A DNA stretch of 64,000 bases from JANXQE01 sp035651635. GTDB lineage: Bacteria; Verrucomicrobiota; Verrucomicrobiia; Limisphaerales; UBA8199. The stretch lies in the NCBI GenBank assembly GCA_035651635.1, contig DASRFK010000179.1, positions 1 to 64,000 on the forward strand. Reading direction: 5' to 3'. Of this stretch, positions 16,302-25,355 are shown in pieces (the first letter of the stretch is position 1; every line of letters begins with the position of its first letter). Both the position numbers and the translations under genes were made by a program. A model generated the notes under the pieces. The model was not told the DNA's origin, made no database searches, and saw only the letters and a list, made by a program, of their open reading frames with translations.

Positions 16302-17363
16302 TTATTCGGAATTGGGGAAGGAACCGAGGACTTTGACGAAATGGCAGTGCTCGCCCAGATGGCGTAAGGCATTTTCAACCTTCCGGTCCAGCATGTGGCC
16401 GTCGCAGTCGATGAAAAAGAAATATTCCCAGGCTTTGCGCTTGCTCGGACGCGACTCGATCTTGGTCATGTTGATCCGGTACCGCCGGAAGGCGGCCAAA
16501 GCGCTGTACAACGCGCCTACTTTATCGGTGACGCTGACCATGATACTGGTCCGATCTCGACCGGTCGGCGGGCTGCATTGGCGGCCAAGCACCAGGAACC
16601 GCGTCGCATTGGCCGCGTTGTCCTGGATGTCATACTCAAGCACATCCAACCCATATTTCTCCGCCGCCAGGAGGCCGGCGATTGCGGCGGTATTCTTTTC
16701 CTTAGCGGCAAACTCGGCCGAACGGGCATTGGAAGACGTCTCGATGATCTCGGCTTTCGGAAGGTTGGCCTGTATCCAGCCACGACACTGACCCAGTGTT
16801 TGCGGGTGGCCGAACAATTTTTTAATCTGGGACCGGGCGCAATTCCCGAGCAGGCAATGCTGCACCGGCAGCACAATTTGGGCGACGATCTTTAAGTCGC
16901 TGTCGACAAACATGTCCAAGGTATGGGTCACCACGCCCTCCGTGGAATTTTCCACCGGCACCACGCCGTAATCCGCGCGGTTCTTGCTCACTTCGGTGAA
17001 GACGTCGGAAATGGTCTTTTGCGCAGAGTACTGCAAGCTCGAGCCGAAGCGCCGGATTGCCGCCTGGTGGGTGAAAGTAGCTTCGGGCCCCAGATAAGCG
17101 ATCTTCATGGATTTTTCCAGCGACAGTGCGCTGGACATGATCTCCCGGTAAATCGCCTGGAGCGATTCGCTGGTGATCGGTCCGGGATTGAGGCGCGAAA
17201 TGCGATTCAGCACGGCGCGTTCGCGATGAGGCGCATAAATTTCGTCGCCTGCTTTGTGCTTGATTTCGCCAATGGCCAAGACATGCAGCGTGCGCTCATT
17301 CAGGAGCTTGACGATCTGCGCATCAAGCCGGTCAATGGCCTTTCGGTGTTCGGGAATGTTCAT
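16302..17363 (-). CDS. pheA: Bifunctional chorismate mutase / prephenate dehydratase
   Basis: The product is 353 aa. Residues 1-90 are an AroQ-type chorismate mutase (HRKAIDRLDAQIVKLLNER, APHRERAVLNRI). The prephenate dehydratase domain follows (KIAYLGPEATFTHQAA, GVVPVENSTEGVV, ANATRFLVLG), and then a C-terminal ACT domain (IMVSVTDKVGALYSALAAF, KIESRPSKRKAWEYFFF, where ESRP is the usual Phe-binding signature). It makes phenylpyruvate for phenylalanine synthesis and is expected to be inhibited by phenylalanine through the ACT domain. It is the third gene of a likely scpA-scpB-pheA transcript. Confidence 0.95.
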   Translation of the reverse strand: MNIPEHRKAIDRLDAQIVKLLNERTLHVLAIGEIKHKAGDEIYAPHRERAVLNRISRLNPGPITSESLQAIYREIMSSALSLEKSMKIAYLGPEATFTHQAAIRRFGSSLQYSAQKTISDVFTEVSKNRADYGVVPVENSTEGVVTHTLDMFVDSDLKIVAQIVLPVQHCLLGNCARSQIKKLFGHPQTLGQCRGWIQANLPKAEIIETSSNARSAEFAAKEKNTAAIAGLLAAEKYGLDVLEYDIQDNAANATRFLVLGRQCSPPTGRDRTSIMVSVTDKVGALYSALAAFRRYRINMTKIESRPSKRKAWEYFFFIDCDGHMLDRKVENALRHLGEHCHFVKVLGSFPNSE

Positions 17364-17400
17364 TCTGATTTTTGCCGGCCACGGAGTGGCGGTCGCGGAT

Positions 17401-18126
17401 TCAGGCTGAGGGCTGTTGCTCTTGCGGCTCTTCGCCCGCAGCAGGCGCAGCTGGGTCGGGCGCGCCCGAAGAACTCTCGGCAGAGCCTCCCGTTAGTTGC
17501 TCGGGCGGCGCGGTAGCCAGTCCGGGATCGACCGTAGCCAACGATTCGGGTTTTTGGACGTGAATGCGCCGCAACTCGTCGGCTGCGGGCAATTCCTCGA
17601 GGCTGCGCAGGCCGAAGTATTCCAGAAAGACGGGCGTGGTGCCGTAGGTCATCGGACGCCCCACGACTTCGGCGCGGCCAAGCTGCTCCACCAGTCCACG
17701 TTCCAGCAAGGTCTGCATCACCCCATCCACGGCCACGCCCCGGACCTGCTCGATCTCCGCCCGGGTGAGGGGCTGGCGATAGGCAATGATCGCCAGCGTC
17801 TCGAGCGCGGGGTGCGACAGCCGGGGCGGACGAGCGCGATGGCCCACCAGCGCTTTAACCCAGGGCGCATACTCGGGTTGCGTGACGAATTGCCAAGACC
17901 CGGCCACGCAGGCGAGGCGGTAGCTGCGGCCGGCCGCTTCGTGCTCTTTAGCCAATTCCTCCAGCCCTGCGGTTAATTGTTCTTCTTTGATTTTCTTGAG
18001 CGATCGAACTGTTTCGTCGCCTTCCGCGTGCTCCACGGCCGAAGCGAAGACGTCACGCAATTCCTTTAAACTGAGCGGCTTTTGCGCCGAAAACAAAATG
18101 GCTTCGAGTATGAATTTCAGGTCCAT
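17401..18126 (-). CDS. scpB: Segregation and condensation protein B
   Basis: The product is 241 aa. ScpB binds the kleisin ScpA and SMC to form the chromosome condensation complex. The N-terminus LKFILEAILFSAQKPLSLKE is typical, and two winged-helix domains follow, with HPALETLAIIAYRQPLTRAE and RGVAVDGVMQTLLERGLVE. GRPMTYGTTPVFLEYFGLRS (split at GTTP) is the standard C-terminal signature. The last ~45 residues are a low-complexity Pro/Glu/Ala tail. It starts 12 bases after scpA ends. Confidence 0.95.
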   Translation of the reverse strand: MDLKFILEAILFSAQKPLSLKELRDVFASAVEHAEGDETVRSLKKIKEEQLTAGLEELAKEHEAAGRSYRLACVAGSWQFVTQPEYAPWVKALVGHRARPPRLSHPALETLAIIAYRQPLTRAEIEQVRGVAVDGVMQTLLERGLVEQLGRAEVVGRPMTYGTTPVFLEYFGLRSLEELPAADELRRIHVQKPESLATVDPGLATAPPEQLTGGSAESSSGAPDPAAPAAGEEPQEQQPSA

Positions 18127-18138
18127 TGAGTAAAAGAG

Positions 18139-18936
18139 TCAACCGGGCGTTTGGGTCGTTTGCGACGGCTCGGTCGCCAGCTCCGGCGCAGGCGTTGCCG
18201 CCGGTTCCGGTGCGGGCGCGGGGCGGCAGATCTCAATTTCGCCAAAAGCCTCGCCTTGCACGGCTACCAACTGCTTCAGCCGGATCAACTCGAGCAGCGC
18301 CAGGAAGGTCACCACGACTTCCGACCGCGTCGCCGCGCCCGCAAACAGAGCCGAAAACTTGACCCGCGGTTGCTCGGAAATAGTCCGGATCAGCAGCTCG
18401 ATTTTTTCGCTGACCGACCATTTATCTTCGAAGATGTCGCGCTGGTCCGGCCGGGTGTGGAAGCGCTGGAGGACAGCACTGACCGCATTGACCAGGTCAA
18501 AAAGTGACGCTTCATTCTGCGGCGCGGTTTCCGTCTCGAACTCGGGCTTGACCGGGGCGCGGGGGAAAACATGCTCCTGGCGGGCCTCCAAGGCCGCCAA
18601 CTGCGCGGCGGCGTCTTTAAATTTCTTGTACTCGACGAGTTGCCGGATGAGTTCCCACCTTGGGTCTTCTCCGTCATCATCCCCTTCCACCTGGACCTGT
18701 TGATCGACGGGCAACAACTCGCGGCTCTTGATGTACATCAGCGTGGCCGCCATCACGAGAAATTCTCCGGCCACTTCCAGATCGAGCAAGCGCATGGTAT
18801 CGATGTACTCGATGAACTGGGTCGCCAGCCGGGTGAGGTTCACCTCGTAAATGTCGACCTCCTCCTTTTTGATGAGATAAAGGAGCAGATCGAGCGGGCC
18901 TTCGAAGACCTCGAATTTTACCTTATATTCAGGCAT
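18139..18936 (-). CDS. scpA: Segregation and condensation protein A (kleisin)
   Basis: The product is 265 aa. It links the SMC heads in the bacterial condensin. The N-terminal kleisin motif is KFEVFEGPLDLLLYLIKKEE (residues 6-25), followed by YIDTMRLLDLEVAGEFLVMA and the loop MYIKSRELLP. The C-terminal winged helix includes VVTFLALLELIRLKQL. The C-terminus after residue 240 is Pro/Ala-rich. It is the first gene of the minus-strand scpA-scpB-pheA group. About 500 bases of repeats lie upstream, with no clear promoter. Confidence 0.95.
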   Translation of the reverse strand: MPEYKVKFEVFEGPLDLLLYLIKKEEVDIYEVNLTRLATQFIEYIDTMRLLDLEVAGEFLVMAATLMYIKSRELLPVDQQVQVEGDDDGEDPRWELIRQLVEYKKFKDAAAQLAALEARQEHVFPRAPVKPEFETETAPQNEASLFDLVNAVSAVLQRFHTRPDQRDIFEDKWSVSEKIELLIRTISEQPRVKFSALFAGAATRSEVVVTFLALLELIRLKQLVAVQGEAFGEIEICRPAPAPEPAATPAPELATEPSQTTQTPG

Positions 18937-18944
18937 GAAAACCC

Positions 18945-19450
18945 ATGCTTGGGCCGGTATCGCAACAGACTGATGTTAAAGGATGCCCCGGCGGGTTGGC
19001 AACGCCAGACCGCCCAGCCTCGGCGCGCGCAGACTTTCCTCCCGCGACGCCAAAGGCGTTATTCATACCAGCCCAGGCCCCAGGCCTGGGACAATCGGCA
19101 GACCCTGTATTCGAGCGGGCCACCGGCCCGCTCATGAGGCCGGTTAAAAGTCTCCAGGACGTGGGGAATTGACTTCGCGCCTTTGGCGCTTGCGGGATGA
19201 CACTTTGGGGGTGCGTCCTGGGGCTAGTGCCCCAGGCTGGTATGATGGACGCCCTTGGCGTCAAAAATGAGTAAATCCTAGGGATGAGATGCCAAAGGCA
19301 TCCATCATATCAGCCTGGGGTGAAGCCGGGTGAAACCCCAAGAAAAAACGTGCCGCCTCGATTCGCAAAGCGCCAAAGGCGCGTTTCATTCCTCAAGCGT
19401 TTTGCGTTCTCTGCGTTCCTTTGCGGCTACAACTCGGCCTTCGGGTTTCG
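18945..19450. repeat. Repeat-only intergenic region between scpA and guaB
   Basis: No credible gene was found in these ~500 bases. They hold short palindromes of family F (CAGGCCCCAGGCCTGGGACA near 19074-19093, GGGGCTAGTGCCCCAGGCTG near 19220-19239, AGCCTGGGGTGAAGCCGGGT near 19312-19331). They also hold a phrase-like repeat, TTTTGCGTTCTCTGCGTTCC (about 19402-19421), that recurs beside mazG and guaB. Confidence 0.6.
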
Positions 19451-19458
19451 GTTTTACT

Positions 19459-21024
19459 TCACACGCCGGCCTTCAATTCCACCACGTCATGCGGTGCCGC
19501 CTCGCGCTGTCCTGCCGGACTCACGCGAATGTACCTGGCTTTCTCGCGCAACTGCGCCAGGTTCGCCGCGCCCAGATAACCCATGCCCGACTGGATGCCG
19601 CCGATCAGTTGCGCCAGGACTCGATCCACTGAGCCGGTCACTTCCTTGAGCGCTTCGACGCCTTCCGGAGCCACCTTGCGATTCGAGTCGTTGGTGTGAC
19701 CATAGCGCGCGGCCGAGCCGGCTTTCATCGCCGCCAGGCTGCCCATGCCGCGATATTGTTTGTACCGTTTGCCGCTGAATTCCATGACCTCACCGGGCGC
19801 TTCCGGGCAGCCGGCGAACAGCCCGCCACAAATCACCGCGTCGGACAGAGTCAATGATTTCACGATGTCGCCGGACTTGGTGATGCCACCGTCGGCGAGA
19901 ATGGTGACGCGCTTTTTTTGCGCCGCGCGCGAGGTAACGTACAGTGCGGTGAGCTGTGGGATGCCGACACCCGCCACGATGCGCGTCGTGCAGATTGAGC
20001 CGGGCCCCTGGCCCACTTTGATCGAGCTGGCGCCGCAATCCGCGAGGTACTCGACGCCGGCCGCGCTGGTGACATTTCCCGCAATGATCGGCAGCTTGGC
20101 AAAAGCGTCGCGGAGCATGCGGACGGTATCGCCCACGCCTTTGCTGTGGCCGTGAGCGGTCGAGACCGCCACAACGTCCATGCCGCGTTCGACCAAACCG
20201 CCCACGTGCGCCAGGATTCGTTCCCGATCGAGTTCGCCGAAGGCATTGCGAGTTGCGGAGACGGCGGCGCCGCAGAGCAGACGAAATTCCGTGTCACGCG
20301 CGGGCTTGAACTGGGCATTGCGTTCCTGCGTGATGCGTTCGACGTCACTCATGGTGAACAGACCGTGCAGCCGGTCCTGGTCGTCGACGACCAGCAGTTT
20401 ATGATTGCCTGGATGATCGGTAAAGAACTTGTCGGCTTTGGCGATGGGATCGCGGCCCAGTTCCTTTTTATTGATCGTCTGGACCTGGCCTCGGGGCGTG
20501 AGGGCCTCCACCACTTTGCGCTTGGCATAGCGCAGTTTGACCACGTGACCCGGCAGCAGCCCCAGCAGTTTGCCTTGCGCGTCGACCACAGGAAAGGTGC
20601 TGAAAGCGAAATGCTTTTTCTCGATCAGGTTCAGCACATCCCCGATCAACTGGTCGGGCGCGGCCTTGATCGGGTCCTGGATCAAGCCGTGCACGTGGTT
20701 TTTGACGCGGCTGACTTCCGAGAGTTGATCGCGCTCGGGCATGTTGTAATGGATCAGTCCCAACCCGCCGCTCAGCGCCATGGCAATGGCCATCCGGGAC
20801 TCCGTCACCGTGTCCATGTCCGAGGAAATAATGGGAATATTCAGGTGCAATCCCTCGGCCAGATGGGCATCGAGTTGGGTTTCACGTGGGAGCACCTCCG
20901 AATAAAGCGTTGCCAGAGTGATGTCGTCGAAGGTCAGCCCGATGTGGTTGTAGGCCGGGAAAAACGCGTCCGCCGGCTTGTAAAACTTCGAATCCAGGCC
21001 GTCAGTCTCTTTGCTTGCTGCCAT
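19459..21024 (-). CDS. guaB: Inosine-5'-monophosphate dehydrogenase
   Basis: The product is 521 aa from ATG 21024. It oxidises IMP to XMP with NAD, the committing step of GMP synthesis. LTFDDITLATLYSEVLPRE opens the barrel, and two CBS modules interrupt it (residues about 120-240). The catalytic loop GPGSICTTRIVAGVGIPQ contains the active-site Cys, and ADGGITKSGDIVKSL and YRGMGSLAAMK bind the phosphate. A longer open frame to 21153 consists of phrase-like repeat sequence and is not used as the start. It is monocistronic on the minus strand. Confidence 0.96.
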   Translation of the reverse strand: MAASKETDGLDSKFYKPADAFFPAYNHIGLTFDDITLATLYSEVLPRETQLDAHLAEGLHLNIPIISSDMDTVTESRMAIAMALSGGLGLIHYNMPERDQLSEVSRVKNHVHGLIQDPIKAAPDQLIGDVLNLIEKKHFAFSTFPVVDAQGKLLGLLPGHVVKLRYAKRKVVEALTPRGQVQTINKKELGRDPIAKADKFFTDHPGNHKLLVVDDQDRLHGLFTMSDVERITQERNAQFKPARDTEFRLLCGAAVSATRNAFGELDRERILAHVGGLVERGMDVVAVSTAHGHSKGVGDTVRMLRDAFAKLPIIAGNVTSAAGVEYLADCGASSIKVGQGPGSICTTRIVAGVGIPQLTALYVTSRAAQKKRVTILADGGITKSGDIVKSLTLSDAVICGGLFAGCPEAPGEVMEFSGKRYKQYRGMGSLAAMKAGSAARYGHTNDSNRKVAPEGVEALKEVTGSVDRVLAQLIGGIQSGMGYLGAANLAQLREKARYIRVSPAGQREAAPHDVVELKAGV

Positions 21025-21054
21025 ATTAGAAAATGCCAGTGGGCATGAGGGATT

Positions 21055-21440
21055 GGCAAGCGGAAACCAGAAAAGAGAAAAGCGGAAAGCGGGAAAGCGG
21101 GAAAGCGGAAACGGGGAGTTGCCGCGAAGGAACGCAAGGAACGCAAAGAGCAAATGAATGGCTGATAAGCCTACGCCTTTCGACCCAACGGCGGATGCGT
21201 CCTCTCGGCCCAGCGGTGCGGATGCGTCGTCTCAGCCCAACGGGCCGACCGAGCATAGCCCAGGCCTGAGGCCGCCGGGCCGATGGCCTGGGTGCGAGGG
21301 GCATAAATGGCAAAGGGCCCTGGAGGGCGACACCGCGGGCTCCTCGGACGGCCAGTGCGGTACTTCGAGTGAAGATTCTCATTCCGCAGATTCGGGGCGA
21401 CCACAGATTGAAAGATTGACTCAGAGCGCGGTCAATCCGC
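21055..21440. repeat. Cluster of phrase-like and palindromic repeats upstream of guaB
   Basis: GAAAAGCGGAAAGCGGGAAA-type units (about 21069-21112) are followed by CGCGAAGGAACGCAAGGAAC (21123-21142) and then a family F palindrome (AGCCCAGGCCTGAGGCCGCC, 21257-21276). A related family F copy is at 34984-35075. No gene is supported here. Confidence 0.6.
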
Positions 21441-21454
21441 TGAAGGGCTTGCGA

Positions 21455-21590
21455 GGTGAAGGTGGCCGGGCTCGATCCGCTCGAGAGCTTGTAAGGCGTA
21501 GCCAACCAACTCGGGATCCGGATCGTTGGCCAGGGGCAGCAAGTGGGGCAGTGCGCATTTCGCGTTCGGGCCGAAAAATCCGATTGGTAG
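21455..21590 (-). pseudogene. HEAT-repeat protein fragment
   Basis: On the minus strand, about 45 codons read GPNAKCALPHLLPLANDP then DPELVGYALQALERIEP, a clear HEAT repeat of the kind found in tandem in Verrucomicrobia proteins. There is no start codon context and no other repeat unit. A family E palindrome abuts the fragment on its upstream side and phrase-like repeats on its downstream side. It is best read as the remnant of a larger gene. Confidence 0.6.
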
Positions 21591-21714
21591 ATGACATCGC
21601 GCTGCGATGTCACCGCCCGTACAGCGGGCGGAACAGAACCAGAGCGGGTGCACAATAGTTTCATTCGTTGCGACGCTAATACGCGGCGCGGACGTCGCAG
21701 CGCGACATCCCTAC
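21591..21714 (+). repeat. Palindromic interspersed repeat, family E copy 2
   Basis: The arms are GATGACATCGCGCTGCGATG (21590-21609) and GACGTCGCAGCGCGACATCC (about 21689-21708). The core contains CGTACAGCGGGCGGAAC, matching the cores at 2963-3117 and 26718-26847. Confidence 0.7.
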
Positions 21715-21909
21715 CTCGCTGGTGTGCAAGATGCGCCGCTTTTTACGCTTCCACGAAAACGCGCAACGCACCGCAAACATAAACGGCCGCGACCGCTTGT
21801 GGCCTTGTTGCGGACACCCTGGTGGGCCAGCCCATCCCATAGGGAAGCTTTGCGCAAACCCTTGCCCGACGGCGCTGATTCGTGCCATGTTGCCGAGGTA
21901 ATTAGCTGC

Positions 21910-23094
21910 ATGAGTCAAATTCCCGATCCATTCCTCGAATCGCGCAAAAAGGATGCGGTGCTCAAATGCACGTTTCAGGGCGAATCGCTGCCGATGATTT
22001 TGCGGCATCGCGACGTGCGCGAGGCGTGCAAGGACTGGAAGACTTTCAGTTCCGACGCCCCGTTCCGAGTTCCCATTCCCTCGGAGGAGGAAGTTCGGAC
22101 CATGCGGCAGTTGCCGATCGAGACCAATCCGCCGGAGCATACGGAGTATCGGGCGATCGTGGAGCCGTTCTTTCAACGAGCCAAACTGCCCGAGATGATC
22201 AGCAAAGTGGAAGGGTTGATGGACGAGAAACTCACCGAGGCGCTGGCGCGCGATTCGGTCGAAGTAGTGGAACAATTTGCGTTGCCGGTGCAATCGCGGT
22301 CGCTGACCTATTTGTTGAATGTGCCCGAATCCGAGGCGCAAACCTGGATCGCTTGGGGCATTCACGTCTTCAAAGGCGCGGGCGGGACGTTCAAGAAGGA
22401 GAACGTCCTGGAAGCGTACCTGGCCGCGCAGTTGGATCGAGCGGCTGCGAAGCCCGGCCCGGACTTTTTCAGCGCGCTGACAACGGCGACCTACCGCGGC
22501 CGGCGATTGACCCGCGAGGAGATGATGGGATTTGGGAATTTAACCTTCGCCGGCGGGCGCGACACGATCATCCACAGCATCTCGTCTATCATCGCGTACC
22601 TGGGCCGGAATCCCGATGCGTTCGAATACTTGCGCCAGGATCCCAAGCGGGTCGTGCTGGCGTCGGAGGAGTTCTTCCGGGTTTTTATGCCGCTGACACA
22701 CATCGGCCGGGTGTGCCCCGAAAGTACCAACGTCCACGGGGTTGAGGTAAAGCCTGGAGGCAGGGTGTCGCTCTGCTGGGCATCGGCAAACTTCGATGAG
22801 CAAGCTTTTCCCAAGCCCCAGGAGGTTCACCTGGACCGCAAGCCCAATCCGCATTTGTCGTTCGGGTTCGGCGAGCATCTCTGCCTGGGCGCCCCCCACG
22901 CGCGGCTGGTTGTGCGAACCCTCCTGGGGGCCTTGATCCGGCGGGTGGCAAACATCACGGTGTTGGATGCCAAAGAGCATGTTGAGCGCGAAGAAACCTA
23001 TCAACGCAGCAATGGCTTTGATGCGCTGACGGTGAAATTCACCCCTGTCACCACAACTGGTGACATGCAGAAATCGGCAGATTTGGTAGGGTGA
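21910..23094 (+). CDS. Cytochrome P450
   Basis: The product is 394 aa from ATG 21910, a normal size for a soluble bacterial P450. The I-helix oxygen-binding motif is FAGGRDTI. The K-helix pair is EEFFR with a downstream Arg. The haem loop FGFGEHLCLGAPHARL carries the axial Cys and fits the FGxGxHxCxG signature. No ferredoxin or reductase gene is nearby, so electrons must come from elsewhere. The substrate cannot be predicted. The open frame extends upstream to 21607 through a family E repeat, and that part is unlikely to be coding. A strong terminator lies 32 bases downstream. Confidence 0.93.
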   Translation: MSQIPDPFLESRKKDAVLKCTFQGESLPMILRHRDVREACKDWKTFSSDAPFRVPIPSEEEVRTMRQLPIETNPPEHTEYRAIVEPFFQRAKLPEMISKVEGLMDEKLTEALARDSVEVVEQFALPVQSRSLTYLLNVPESEAQTWIAWGIHVFKGAGGTFKKENVLEAYLAAQLDRAAAKPGPDFFSALTTATYRGRRLTREEMMGFGNLTFAGGRDTIIHSISSIIAYLGRNPDAFEYLRQDPKRVVLASEEFFRVFMPLTHIGRVCPESTNVHGVEVKPGGRVSLCWASANFDEQAFPKPQEVHLDRKPNPHLSFGFGEHLCLGAPHARLVVRTLLGALIRRVANITVLDAKEHVEREETYQRSNGFDALTVKFTPVTTTGDMQKSADLVG

Positions 23095-23126
23095 TAGTGT
23101 TCTCCAGTGTAGAACGTGTGTCAGAA

Positions 23127-23160
23127 AAGGCCGGAGATGGACTCCGGCCTTTCTGTTGTA
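23127..23160 (+). terminator. Rho-independent terminator after the P450 gene
   Basis: An 11-bp stem, AAAGGCCGGAG (23127-23137) with CTCCGGCCTTT (23143-23153), has a 5-base loop and is followed by CTGTTGT. Confidence 0.9.
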
Positions 23161-23279
23161 CGCCTCCGGCTCGGGTACTGGTTATCTTGGATAGCCACGC
23201 GATGGCAAACCTTGCAACCCAGGATTGGCCATCTGCCCGGCCTCCGTTTGCCAGGCTCTCCCCATGACCCCTACGGATT

Positions 23280-23486
23280 CCGAAGGTTTTGGAGTGCGCC
23301 GCTGTGCGGCGCTTTTTGGGCGCAGAAGTAGCCTCGAGCGGTTTGATTCCTTTCGCGAGCCGCCCGTCGTCTGGTTCCAAAAGCGGCGCAAAGCGCCGCA
23401 CTCCAAGACGCTTCGCGAAATTTCAACCACCGCATTCCATGAGCATTTGTTCATGGTCCCACTGCATGCGAAAAATCGAAAGGAGG
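23280..23486 (+). repeat. Palindromic interspersed repeat, family C copy 2
   Basis: The outer arms are TTTTGGAGTGCGCCGCTGTG (23287-23306) and AGCGCCGCACTCCAAGACGC (23392-23411). As in copy 1, it is followed by TGCATGCGAAAAATCGAAAG and GAG (23464-23486). The shared tail suggests that copy and flank moved as one unit. Confidence 0.75.
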
Positions 23487-23511
23487 CTCCCCACCTGCAT
23501 TAGAGGTATTC

Positions 23512-23613
23512 ATGGCAGTTCGAGCCCAGGTTGCAAAGTTTCTGGTTGCGATCGCAACAGTGATTGCCGCAGGAATTCTGATTGTCGTCGGTGTGCATGT
23601 GATTACCCATTGA
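23512..23613 (+). CDS. Possible 33-residue single-helix membrane peptide
   Basis: ATG 23512 opens a 33-codon frame with an AGAGG element a few bases upstream (23502-23506). The peptide starts MAVRAQVAK, continues with one hydrophobic helix (FLVAIATVIAAGILIVVGV) and ends HVITH. Its composition is typical of small bacterial membrane peptides, but no family was recognised and the region is otherwise repeat-rich. It lies between the P450 terminator and the convergent GH32 gene. Confidence 0.4.
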   Translation: MAVRAQVAKFLVAIATVIAAGILIVVGVHVITH

Positions 23614-23753
23614 GAAATACCGGGGTTGGATAATTGATCGGACTAACAGTCTGGAACTCACCGGAACCAACGGTCCCGGCCGTAGTGAATTCGTTGGCCC
23701 TTGCCGGCGTGAGCGTCGAGGAGTGCCCTCGATGCCTCCCGCTCCTCGGAGCC

Positions 23754-25220
23754 CTACCAGATGGTTTTCATGGGCCAGGCTTCAAGCGACCGCACTTTTG
23801 CGGGAGCGGACCCGGAACGAAAAGTCAGGGTCGGCCTGGCATCCAGGGGGGAGATGGTTTTGGTAACCCATAGGCTATCATTGGCGACAACCTCCAACAC
23901 CGAACGATCCATGAAAATCCCGAGAACCAGGCGCCCCGTATTTTGATTCGAAGGCCAGGGGACCTTCACATCCGCGACGGTCAACTGCGCGCCGTCGAAC
24001 CCCACAAACACGGGCTTAGCGCTGTGATCGACGCTGTTCAGCTCAAGTTCAAATCCTTTTGTTTTGGCCAGGTCTACTTCGGCCCGGATCTCCAGGGTAT
24101 TTGTTTGCGGCAATTGGAAGACCCGTCCGTCCGCTGGAACCTCGAAATTCTTCCACACGCTGCCCTTGCCGCGCAAATGGCGCAATTGCGGCGCGGGACT
24201 TTGCCGGAGTTGCCCGTCGCGTGAGAGGCTCAATTGCCGCGGCACAGACAGGCAACCATTCCACCCGTGGCCAGCGGGAAACCCGTTAATCCAGCCCCAA
24301 GTCAATCGGTCACCGTTGTCCAACAGCATCGTGTTGGGCGCATAGAAACTGGGCCCGTAATCCACGAAACCATGCGTGCGCGGCGTGAACCGGCAGGTTT
24401 CCAAATCCAGATCGCCGACAAAGTACTGCACCTTTCCGTAGGGCGACACGAACAGCACCCACTGATTGCCCAGTTTGAAAAAGTTGGGGCATTCGGCCGT
24501 CGGCGCGCCCGGAATCTGGAACAGCACGCCGCGGTACTTCCAGCGGGTGAGTTCGGGGTTTTCACTTTCGTAAATACTGACCGCCGCCTGGCCTTCTTTC
24601 GCCAAATGGCCGCCGGTGACCAGAAACGTCCGCTTGCTCTCATGGAAAACGAACGGGTCGCGCCAGTCATAGATTTTCCCAGACACATTCAGCGCTTCCG
24701 AAAGCACCGGGTTAGCGGGCGATTTCTGCCAGTGAATGAGGTCGTCGGAACTGGTGGCGGCCCACTGCTCAGCATGATCAAAGGCCGACTTTCCCTTAGC
24801 GATGCTGGTGTAAAAAATTATCGGCTCGCCGCGGCCGTTGATGGTGCAGGAGCCGGACCAGATCGCTTCTTCGCCTTTGTCATTGGAAGGCGCCAGCGCG
24901 ATGGCGAGCGGTTCCCACTTCACCAGGTCCCGGCTCCGAACATGGCCCCAATACTTGGGGCCGTCCTGGTCGCTGTAGGGATGCAGTTGATAAAACAGAT
25001 GGTAATAGCCCTTGTAAAAGAGCGGCCCGTTAGGATCGTTCATCCATTGGGCTGGAGTGGCCACGTGAAAAATTGGCCGGGCTGGATCGGCCTGTGCTTT
25101 CGGCGCAGCCGCTTCCACCGCCGCGGTCGCCCGGGCCAGTGCGTCTTCGGCGGATTGCGCTGGGGAATTAGTTGCCAGCAGCAAAAACCCAAGCAGATAA
25201 AATGGAGCAGCCCGTTGCAT
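23754..25220 (-). CDS. Secreted glycoside hydrolase family 32 (fructan/sucrose hydrolase)
   Basis: The product is 488 aa from ATG 25220. A signal peptide covers about residues 1-22 (FYLLGFLLLATNSPAQS). The five-blade propeller carries the GH32 signatures: nucleophile Asp in WMNDPNG (Asp62), the RDP motif in YDWRDPFVF, and the acid/base Glu in TAECPNFF. A C-terminal beta-sandwich follows (RSVLEVVAND). The enzyme should release fructose from levan, inulin or sucrose in the periplasm or outside the cell. An upstream ATG would put a nonpolar extension before the signal peptide. No sugar transporter is nearby. Confidence 0.93.
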   Translation of the reverse strand: MQRAAPFYLLGFLLLATNSPAQSAEDALARATAAVEAAAPKAQADPARPIFHVATPAQWMNDPNGPLFYKGYYHLFYQLHPYSDQDGPKYWGHVRSRDLVKWEPLAIALAPSNDKGEEAIWSGSCTINGRGEPIIFYTSIAKGKSAFDHAEQWAATSSDDLIHWQKSPANPVLSEALNVSGKIYDWRDPFVFHESKRTFLVTGGHLAKEGQAAVSIYESENPELTRWKYRGVLFQIPGAPTAECPNFFKLGNQWVLFVSPYGKVQYFVGDLDLETCRFTPRTHGFVDYGPSFYAPNTMLLDNGDRLTWGWINGFPAGHGWNGCLSVPRQLSLSRDGQLRQSPAPQLRHLRGKGSVWKNFEVPADGRVFQLPQTNTLEIRAEVDLAKTKGFELELNSVDHSAKPVFVGFDGAQLTVADVKVPWPSNQNTGRLVLGIFMDRSVLEVVANDSLWVTKTISPLDARPTLTFRSGSAPAKVRSLEAWPMKTIW

Positions 25221-25355
25221 AAGCGCATGCTGGCCGGAGCCGACCGTGGTTGTAAAGTTCAAGCAGGGGGAAATACTTGGCTGCAAGGTTACAGGTTACA
25301 GGTTGCAAGTTGCAGGTTGACCGCTGAGAATGCCGGACTGTGCAGCAGTCAGGGC

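Noticed and set aside
19070..19330. GGCCCCAGGCCTGGG-type palindromes as terminators for scpA or guaB
   Set aside because: They lie upstream of both minus-strand genes' expected ends or starts, lack T-tracts and match interspersed repeats elsewhere.
21158..21658. 166-codon open frame on the + strand
   Set aside because: It runs through phrase-like and palindromic repeats, has no recognisable domain, and lies opposite the HEAT fragment.
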